Below are positions 36,334-42,626 of a stretch of 42,626 bases of DNA, one piece after another. Below the pieces are notes generated by a model. The model was not told the origin of the DNA. It was given only the letters and a program-made list of their open reading frames with translations, and did not search any database. The stretch is taken from assembly GCA_030446505.1 (NCBI GenBank), contig JAUJND010000031.1, positions 1 to 42,626 on the forward strand, read 5' to 3'. The position numbers were made by a program, and so were the translations under genes. Every line of letters starts with the position of its first letter. Position 1 is the first letter of the stretch. Source of the stretch: Chroococcidiopsidaceae cyanobacterium YX2bin18. GTDB taxonomy: Bacteria; Cyanobacteriota; Cyanobacteriia; Cyanobacteriales; Chroococcidiopsidaceae.

Positions 36334-37676
36334 ATGGACAACCAAGCGATGCTTTCGGCAAGTACTTCGTTTTACGCCTCGATCCAATTCCTCCAACGTC
36401 AAGCAGCATCGCTTTTGCTCTATCAATCCGTCCTCACAGGCGAAGTTGGTCAAGCATTTCTCAATTTACTGCAAGCTCTACGCCATAGCGACGGCGAAGG
36501 ACTAGGTTGCCTCCAGGTATACGGTGGTTCAACGCGCTGTCCGCTAGAAATCAAAGCTGGCAAGACTACCTGATTACTCAAATTCTCACAGATGCTAATC
36601 CATTCACAATTCTTGTCCAACAAGCAGACTTGGCGAAATTACCACCATCTCTGCTAGCCGCGGTCAAGCAAGATTTACAAGCGTTGCAGAGTCTCTACAA
36701 ATGCAGTAGCGATACTTTAAGTCAGTGGGTACAAACTGCAAGCGATTTGCCTGTTGCACCTGTTGCTTGGAATTATGAGCCAGCTGCGGTGCAAATCCTT
36801 GATGAATTACCTCTACGAGCAAGTCTGCAACAGCTAGACAATTGGGTGGATGCACTGGAGGAATTAGCAGCCTACTACCGGAAATTTGGCACAGGGATAT
36901 TTGCCCAGTATCGGGCTTTGCGTTGGCAGTCGGGGCAGATGGTGGGTATTCTGCATCCCGATCCAGTCCAGTTGAATCAGTTAGTGGGTTATGAATTTCA
37001 GCGAGACGTTTTGCTGAATAATACAGAGTTTTTACTTGCAGGCTACCCAGCGTTGCACGTATTGCTCTATGGTAGTCGCGGTTCTGGTAAATCTTCTTTG
37101 GTGAAGGCGTTGTTGAATGAATATGGTAATCGCCAGCTGCGCCTGATTGAAGTTGCTAAGTCTGACCTAAACGACCTACCAGTAATTGTAGAGCAGTTGC
37201 GCGGCGTACCGCAGAAGTTCATTATCTTTGTAGATGACCTCTCGTTTGAAGAAGATGACGATTCTTTTAAAGCCCTTAAAACCGTGTTGGAAGGAAATTT
37301 AACTGCACGAGCGCAGAATGTAGTGATGTATGCAACTTCTAATCGACGACACTTGGTTCGGGAGTTTTTTGGCGATCGCCCTCGTCCTAGCAATAATGAA
37401 GAAGTCAACGCTTGGGATACAGTACAGGAGAAACTTTCATTTAGCGATCGCTTTGGGCTAACTTTAACCTTTGAGCCAGCTGACCAGCCAACTTACTTAA
37501 CTATTGTTCGACATTTGGCAACGCAAGCTAAAATTACTCTCAGTCAGTCTGATTTGGAACATCGCGCCTTGCAGTGGGCAACTCGCCATAATGGTCGTTC
37601 AGGACGGACAGCACGACAGTTTATTGACTTCCTTCAAGCAGAGTTGACTGTTTCTGGTCATACTAAATCCAGTTAA
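36334..37676 (+). CDS. DUF815 AAA ATPase, one frameshift
   Basis: The C-terminal 250 residues form a DUF815-type P-loop ATPase: HPDPVQLNQLVGYEFQRDVL, Walker A YGSRGSGKSS, Walker B FIIFVDDLSFEEDD, sensor region VVMYATSNRRHLV, and an arginine-finger-like segment. The N-terminal helical part begins at the ATG at 36334 (MDNQAMLSASTSFYASIQFL) and changes frame near 36500-36530. The reconstructed length is about 447 residues. DUF815 proteins are widespread but unassigned; they may be DNA-replication or chaperone-type AAA proteins. The next gene starts 27 bp later, so they could share a transcript, but I have no evidence that they act together. Confidence 0.75.
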
Positions 37677-37703
37677 TTATTTCTGTAGTAGCTCACTTCA
37701 GCT

Positions 37704-38861
37704 ATGACAAAAAATCTGTTACTTCTAGGTTCAGTTGCCTTTGGTGTAAGCTTTGCTCTTAGCCTGCTTATCAACAGAGACATTAAACCAGCCTTGATTT
37801 CCGGATTAATCACCGTACCTGCTACTTTGTTGGGGGTATTCGTTGTCAATGGCAAGCAGAGAATTCAGAAAAAACAAACTTTAACCGCTCTCCAAAATCA
37901 ACTGTATCAGCTTCAGAGACAAGAAATACAGTTAAATCAGTCTCTTAATGCGATCGCTACTGAAGAACAGATAAAAAGTAACATAAACTTTCTTAAAATA
38001 GAATTAAATCAACTATACGCTCAAATTGCTGAACAACGAAGCTATAAGCAGCAGCTAAATCAGGACTTAATTACTCTTGGCGAACACAGGAATCAGCTAG
38101 AAATAACCTCACATGACTTGCAAAGTCAAGTTCAAAACTGTGAACAACGCAAAAAAGAATTGCATCAATTTATGCAGTTTATGAATGCTGAGAAGCAGGA
38201 AGCTGAAGCTAGCTTTAATTCAATTCAAGTCAACCTCAATCAACTGCAATTAGAAGTTACAAACCAACAGAACCAAAACGAAGAATTGAAGCATAGTTTA
38301 TTAGTCATCAACGAATCAAAACTTCAACTAGAAGATACATTATATAATTTGCAGATTCAAATTCAGGAGTCTGAAATACAGAAAATAGCTTTAGAGATTT
38401 CTCTATCAGAGATTACTCAAGAAAAAGAGGCAACAAAAATTAACTTAGAGGTACTGCAAGCCCAACTAAGTCAATTACAAACTCAAATATTAGAGCAACA
38501 AAATAATAAAAACAAGCTAGAGCAAGATTTAATTACCCTTAGTAAAAAAATAGCAATCAAACAAAACCAACCTGAAATTATCTCTAATGAATGGGTTGAA
38601 TTTGCAACGCGACTAACTAAACCTAAGCTTGAGGTAATTAAAGCAATAATCCAACAAAGTGACCCAAATGCAGCAATAAAAAAAATTGCAGAAGAAAACA
38701 TTACAATGCCAGAATTATTAATTGATGCTATAAACGAGTGTGCTTTAGATACTATTGGCGACTTAATTATTGAACCAGGGTCAGAATTAGGTACTGTGGG
38801 AATTTTAGAAGAGTATTTAATAAATTTAAATAAAGTAATTAATATCAACGAAATAAATTAA
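37704..38861 (+). CDS. Membrane-anchored coiled-coil protein with TerB-C-like tail
   Basis: The 385-residue protein starts with two hydrophobic helices (about residues 4-23 and 30-50), then has a long Gln/Leu/Glu-rich coiled coil over roughly residues 58-290. It ends in a compact helical domain (WVEFATRLTKPKLEVIKAII, then LLIDAINECALDTIGDLIIE). The last segment resembles the TerB-C domain, which characteristically ends with I-N-E-x-A-x-D-x-x-G-D. The next gene begins 5 bp downstream, so it is the first gene of a three-gene operon. An anchored coiled coil could tether or assemble the DNA-acting partners at the membrane. The TerB-C call is by motif and moderate in strength. Confidence 0.55.
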   Translation: MTKNLLLLGSVAFGVSFALSLLINRDIKPALISGLITVPATLLGVFVVNGKQRIQKKQTLTALQNQLYQLQRQEIQLNQSLNAIATEEQIKSNINFLKIELNQLYAQIAEQRSYKQQLNQDLITLGEHRNQLEITSHDLQSQVQNCEQRKKELHQFMQFMNAEKQEAEASFNSIQVNLNQLQLEVTNQQNQNEELKHSLLVINESKLQLEDTLYNLQIQIQESEIQKIALEISLSEITQEKEATKINLEVLQAQLSQLQTQILEQQNNKNKLEQDLITLSKKIAIKQNQPEIISNEWVEFATRLTKPKLEVIKAIIQQSDPNAAIKKIAEENITMPELLIDAINECALDTIGDLIIEPGSELGTVGILEEYLINLNKVININEIN

Positions 38862-38866
38862 AGTAA

Positions 38867-40186
38867 ATGACAATCAAAATTACTAAAAGAGTATCTACTG
38901 CTCTAATTAATTCCCTTGGTGCAGGAGTAGTGCCTAGAATTGGTCTTGAACATATTGCTGTAGGTAGAGAAAAAGAAGTTACAGCATTTTTACAGGATCT
39001 AGAAAACATTACTGAAGGCGGTGCAGCATTCCGTTTTGTTGTCGGACGTTACGGAGCTGGTAAAAGTTTTATGCTGCAACTGATTCGTAACCACGCTATG
39101 GAACGCGGTTTTGTTGTCGCTGATGCAGACTTATCTCCAGAACGTCGACTGATAGGAACTAATGGTCAAGGTGTGGCGACTTATCGTGAGTTAATGCAAA
39201 ATATTTCTACAAAATTCCGTCCAGATGGTGGCGCACTAGCAGCAATTTTGGAAGCATGGATTAATGGCATCCAAAATCAAGTTGCTCAAGATACTGAGAT
39301 GCGTCCAAATGATCATGGTTTTGATTACAATGTAGAATCAAAAATTTTGGAGGCAGTTAAAAATACCGAAGGCTTAGTTCATGGGTTTACGTTTGCTGCT
39401 GTGGTTACAACTTATTGGCGCGGATACCGATTAGATGATACTGACAAAAAGAATGCAGCATTGCAGTGGTTGCGAGGAGAATTTGATAATAAGACTGATG
39501 CCAAGTCAAAGCTAGGTGTACGAGACATTATTGATGATGAAACTTGGTATGACTATATTAAGTTATTTGCTAAGTTTGTGTCTGATATTGGTTACACAGG
39601 TCTTTTAGTTTTACTTGATGAAGCCGTTCATCTGTACAAAATCAACCATACAATGTCTCGGCAAAACAATTACGATAAATTATTAGCAATGTTTAACGAC
39701 ATCATGCAAGGTAAAGCTGAATATTTAGGCATTTACTTGGGTGGAACACCTAAGTTTTTAGAAGACCCAAGACGAGGATTATTTAATGATCAAGCATGGC
39801 AAAGACGTACCGCAAAAAGTCGTTTTACTAAAGGTTTTCAGGACACTTCTGGTCCAGTTATTCGGTTAGAAAATTTGACTGAAGAAGAAATATTACTGCT
39901 TTTGCAGCAGTTAGCTGAAGTTCATGCAACTCATTATGGTTACGAAAAGGCTATTACAACTCATCAGTTTAGTGACTTTATCCAAGAAATTGTTAGCCGC
40001 TTAGGTGCAGAAGTATTGCTAACACCAGGAGAAATAGTGCGCGATTTTATTAGTGTTTTGAATATCTTGCAACAACATCAAGAACTTTCTTTTAATGAAC
40101 TAATTCATAGTTCTATGCCACTTACTACTGTAGATAAAAATTCAGATGTAGATGGAAACGGTGAAGTTGCTGAGTTTACTTTATGA
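38867..40186 (+). CDS. BrxD-like ATPase (DUF2791)
   Basis: The 439-residue P-loop ATPase has GRYGAGKS at residues 60-67, IAVGREKEVTAFLQDL before it, and a Walker B strand LLVLLDEAVHLYKI. A conserved central segment (YLGIYLGGTPKFLEDPRRGL, then RRTAKSRF) and a helical C-terminal region complete the DUF2791/BrxD-type family. BrxD is the AAA+ ATPase of type 2 BREX; relatives occur with TerB-domain proteins in predicted DNA-processing stress systems. The gene starts 5 bp after the coiled-coil gene and overlaps the helicase gene by 4 bp (ATGA), so the three are translated together. No pglX, pglZ or brxC is within the window. Confidence 0.8.
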   Translation: MTIKITKRVSTALINSLGAGVVPRIGLEHIAVGREKEVTAFLQDLENITEGGAAFRFVVGRYGAGKSFMLQLIRNHAMERGFVVADADLSPERRLIGTNGQGVATYRELMQNISTKFRPDGGALAAILEAWINGIQNQVAQDTEMRPNDHGFDYNVESKILEAVKNTEGLVHGFTFAAVVTTYWRGYRLDDTDKKNAALQWLRGEFDNKTDAKSKLGVRDIIDDETWYDYIKLFAKFVSDIGYTGLLVLLDEAVHLYKINHTMSRQNNYDKLLAMFNDIMQGKAEYLGIYLGGTPKFLEDPRRGLFNDQAWQRRTAKSRFTKGFQDTSGPVIRLENLTEEEILLLLQQLAEVHATHYGYEKAITTHQFSDFIQEIVSRLGAEVLLTPGEIVRDFISVLNILQQHQELSFNELIHSSMPLTTVDKNSDVDGNGEVAEFTL

Positions 40187-42381
40187 GTAACGATTCTGAG
40201 CAGGACACCTTACACACATTTTCCCGACTCGCACCATTTATTCAAGAATACATCTACACTCATAACTGGAGTGAATTACGCCCAATCCAAATTGAAGCTT
40301 GTAGAATAATTTTTGATACAGATGCTCACTTATTACTTGCTGCTGGAACTGCATCAGGAAAAACAGAAGCGGCTTTTCTTCCAGTTTTAACTTTGTTACA
40401 TGAAAAACCTCCTAATACTATAGGAGCGTTATATATTAGCCCAATTAAAGCATTAATTAACGATCAGTTTGAGCGGTTAAATAGCCTATTAAAAGAAGCC
40501 GATATTCCTGTTTCACATTGGCACGGTGATGTATCTCAAAGTCGTAAACAAATCCTACTTAAAAACCCTAAAGGTGTTCTTCAAATTACTCCAGAATCTT
40601 TAGAAAGTCTATTAATTAATAAAAATACTGAACTAAGTCGTTTATTCAAATATTTACGGTTTGTGATCATTGATGAGATTCATTCGTTAATGGGTTCTGA
40701 ACGTGGGGGTCAAATTCTTTGCCAGTTAGCACGTTTGTCGAAATTTATTCAAAACCCACCGCGTCGAATTGGCTTGTCTGCAACTCTTGGTGATTACTCA
40801 TCAGCTGCACAGTGGCTGCAAGCAGGAACCCAAAGGCAGGTTATTACCTCAGATATTCAGGGTGGACAACGCAAACTACATTTGGCTGTAGAGCATTTTT
40901 ATGTTCCTAATCAACCTGTTGAAAATAATAATTCAGTTGTAAGCCCTTATTACAAGTACATATTCAATCACACAAAATCTCGTAACTGTCTGATATTTGC
41001 TAATAACCGTGCTGAGACAGAATCAGTTATTGCCACCCTGCGTCAAATTGCAGCAGCTGAGGGACTACCGGATATTTATCATGTTCATCATGGCAGTATC
41101 TCTGCTAAATTGCGAGAAACGGCTGAAGAAGCAATGCGCGATCGCACTAGTCCGGCTGTTACGGCAGCAACAGTTACCCTGGAACTAGGAATAGATATCG
41201 GTCAATTAGAGAGAGTAATTCAGTTAGAAGCACCAATATCTGTGTCTAGCTTTTTACAGAGGTTAGGACGTTCGGGGAGACGAGGTGAACCTCCTGAAAT
41301 GCGGTTTGTATGTGCTGAAGCAGAATTATCTGGTGAGGAATCACTGCCTGAACAAATTCCCTGGCAATTATTGCAAGCGATCGCGATCATTCAACTTTAT
41401 TTGGAAGAACGCTGGATTGAACCGATACGTCCTGTTCAATACCCTTTGAGCTTACTGTATCACCAAACAATGAGCATCTTAGCAGCTATGGGAGAACTTT
41501 CAGCTACTGCACTTGCGGCGCAAGTTTTAACTTTGCCACCGTTTAGCGCTATTTCCAAAGATGATTTTCGGCAATTACTACGCTACCTAATTGATATTAA
41601 CCACATTCAGCAGACTGAACAAGGTGGACTAATTATCGGTTTAACTGGGGAAAAAATAGTGCGTTCTTTCCAGTTTTACGCTGTCTTTGCAGACAACAGA
41701 GAGTATAAAGTTAGAGACGACTCAATGGAAATTGGCAGTATTATTATGCCGCCACCACCTGGAAATCAGTTTACTTTAGCAGGTAGAACGTGGCACGTTT
41801 TAGATATTGAGCCAAAAGCAAAAACTATTTGGGTTAAGCAAGTTGAAGGTATAGCTAGTATTTCCTGGCGCAGTGGTAGTAGTAGCGATATTCATTCCAA
41901 AGTTTTGCACAGAATGCGTCGCGTTCTATTTGAAGATGTTTCGTACAGCTACTTGCAAAATAATGCTAAAGAAAGACTGAAGATAGCACGTCAACTGGCG
42001 CAGAATGCTGAATTAGATAGAGTTAATATTCTACGCTTAGAAAGTAAGACTTGCTGTATTTTTCCTTGGATGGGTACTGTGGCTTACCGCACTTTGGCAA
42101 GATTACTTAAGTTATGTCAGGATTTAGAAATTAGAGGTATTAGTGGTGTTAACCCCTATTTCCTTATACTTAAACTTGGTAAAATTAAATTAACAGAACT
42201 TGATAAAAAAATCGTTTCTTTGTGTGAGCAGGAAATTACAGTACAGGATTTAGTTAGTCCTCAAGAAGCACCGAGACTTCAAAAATATGATGAATTTATT
42301 CCTTCTACCCTGCTTGGCAAAGCCTTTGCTCTCGACTACCTGGATTTAGTGGAATTAAGAAGGATTATTAATAGCTGGTAG
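40183..42381 (+). CDS. Lhr/BrxHI-like superfamily II DEAD/DEAH helicase
   Basis: The 732-residue SF2 helicase reads YTHNWSELRPIQ (Q-like motif), AAGTASGKTEAAF (motif I), PIKALINDQFERL (Ia), DEIHSLMG (motif II), GLSATLGD (III), then LELGIDIGQLERVIQLEAP and LGRSGRRGE (V and VI). The C-terminal 350 residues include a winged-helix and beta region as in Lhr-family DNA helicases. The same combination (BrxD-like ATPase plus Lhr-like helicase) is known from type 2 BREX, where the helicase is BrxHI. Here the pair comes without the methylase and phosphatase. The ATG overlaps the upstream stop, so coupling is tight. It is intact. Confidence 0.85.
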   Translation: MSNDSEQDTLHTFSRLAPFIQEYIYTHNWSELRPIQIEACRIIFDTDAHLLLAAGTASGKTEAAFLPVLTLLHEKPPNTIGALYISPIKALINDQFERLNSLLKEADIPVSHWHGDVSQSRKQILLKNPKGVLQITPESLESLLINKNTELSRLFKYLRFVIIDEIHSLMGSERGGQILCQLARLSKFIQNPPRRIGLSATLGDYSSAAQWLQAGTQRQVITSDIQGGQRKLHLAVEHFYVPNQPVENNNSVVSPYYKYIFNHTKSRNCLIFANNRAETESVIATLRQIAAAEGLPDIYHVHHGSISAKLRETAEEAMRDRTSPAVTAATVTLELGIDIGQLERVIQLEAPISVSSFLQRLGRSGRRGEPPEMRFVCAEAELSGEESLPEQIPWQLLQAIAIIQLYLEERWIEPIRPVQYPLSLLYHQTMSILAAMGELSATALAAQVLTLPPFSAISKDDFRQLLRYLIDINHIQQTEQGGLIIGLTGEKIVRSFQFYAVFADNREYKVRDDSMEIGSIIMPPPPGNQFTLAGRTWHVLDIEPKAKTIWVKQVEGIASISWRSGSSSDIHSKVLHRMRRVLFEDVSYSYLQNNAKERLKIARQLAQNAELDRVNILRLESKTCCIFPWMGTVAYRTLARLLKLCQDLEIRGISGVNPYFLILKLGKIKLTELDKKIVSLCEQEITVQDLVSPQEAPRLQKYDEFIPSTLLGKAFALDYLDLVELRRIINSW

Positions 42382-42626
42382 TCAGCTTCCGGGACAAATA
42401 CGATAACTTAATTTATTAACTTTTGCTAAAAAATGATATGTTTTTGTCAATTTACTGCCTGCGTTAGACTAGTCTAAACAACGTAAATACATCATAGAAC
42501 TAAAAAGTGTAGTTTTATTTTCTAAACGAAGATACAAGGTGTGTTAGAAATATATAGTGTGAATCAGATAGAATTATATGAACTCCATGAGATACAGATT
42601 GCGAGCGAGAGTTCTCGTCGCATCAC
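42382..42626. other. Right-edge region, possible start of another gene
   Basis: After the helicase stop there is about 160 bp of AT-rich spacer. A GTG at 42541 opens a frame that runs off the edge (28 codons, VLEIYSVNQIELYELHEIQI at the start). AAGG lies only one base before it, too close to be a good ribosome-binding site. No protein family can be named from so little. A short imperfect palindrome (GCGAGCGAGA and TCTCGTCGC) lies near the end. Confidence 0.25.

Noticed and set aside
37704-42381. A complete BREX system.
   Set aside because: The hallmark PglZ, PglX, BrxC/PglY and PglW genes are absent in the window; only BrxD-like and helicase components are seen.
42565-42626. Possible adapter remnant at the right edge (ends CGTCGCATCAC).
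   Set aside because: Only 13 of 18 positions match an adapter-plus-index string and there is no long exact core, unlike the left end, so chance similarity is more likely.
1-42626. CRISPR arrays and tRNA or rRNA genes.
   Set aside because: Scanning by eye showed no regularly spaced repeats of CRISPR length and no tRNA-like TTCGAAT arms or rRNA segments.

Overview
The window is chromosomal DNA from a beta-cyanobacterium. The evidence is a form IB rbcL-rbcX-rbcS cluster, a beta-carboxysome operon (ccmK-K-L-M-N-O), cyanobacterial NDH-1 CO2-uptake genes, a Cmp-type bicarbonate transporter and many GCGATCGC (HIP1) octamers. A Rubisco activase with a C-terminal small-subunit-like domain, short intergenic repeats and umuDC remnants suggest a Nostocales or Chroococcidiopsis-like lineage, but I cannot name the species. 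The left edge carries an Illumina-adapter-like string, so the window probably begins at a true contig end.

Layout. 0-3.1 kb: a partial FAD oxidoreductase, a metallophosphoesterase and a mercuric-reductase-like flavoprotein, all on the minus strand. 3.2-5.7 kb: a 103-bp MITE with a perfect 9-bp target duplication, then a DUF262 + HEPN pair that looks like a defence module. 5.7-6.2 kb: decayed umuDC. 6.3-11 kb (minus): ccmO, ccmN, ccmM, ccmL and two ccmK. 11.6-16.3 kb (plus): ndhF4-ndhD4-cupB, divergent from ccm. 16.4-17.6 kb: mcdA-mcdB, a candidate carboxysome-positioning pair. 17.6-19.7 kb (minus): raf1 and a CmpR-like LysR regulator. 20.0-26.1 kb (plus): a tiny membrane ORF, cmpABCD and a psiE-like gene. 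26.1-30.9 kb: a second MITE-like repeat, an AT-rich NDK-fold protein, a protein with a degenerate P-loop and a P-type cation ATPase. 31.0-35.4 kb: an N-terminal ndhF fragment, a leader ORF, rbcL-rbcX-rbcS and activase. 35.8-37.7 kb: repeats, a TMEM14 protein and a DUF815 ATPase. 37.7-42.4 kb: a tightly coupled three-gene cassette of a membrane-anchored coiled-coil protein with a TerB-C-like tail, a BrxD-like DUF2791 ATPase and an Lhr/BrxHI-like helicase.

How it works together. Some 30 kb forms a nearly complete carbon-concentrating supercluster. It covers bicarbonate import (Cmp), CO2 hydration (NdhF4/D4/CupB), carboxysome shell and scaffold (Ccm), positioning (McdAB), and Rubisco with its assembly and repair factors (RbcX, Raf1, activase).

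Caveat. About ten conserved genes in this core carry single-base frameshifts (ccmM, a ccmK, ndhF4, cupB, cmpR, cmpC, rbcS, rca, TMEM14, DUF815), roughly 25 in all and often in homopolymers. Because rbcS and ccmM are normally indispensable, I favour sequencing or assembly error, although real decay is not excluded. Coordinates for these genes are for the reconstructed full-length reading.
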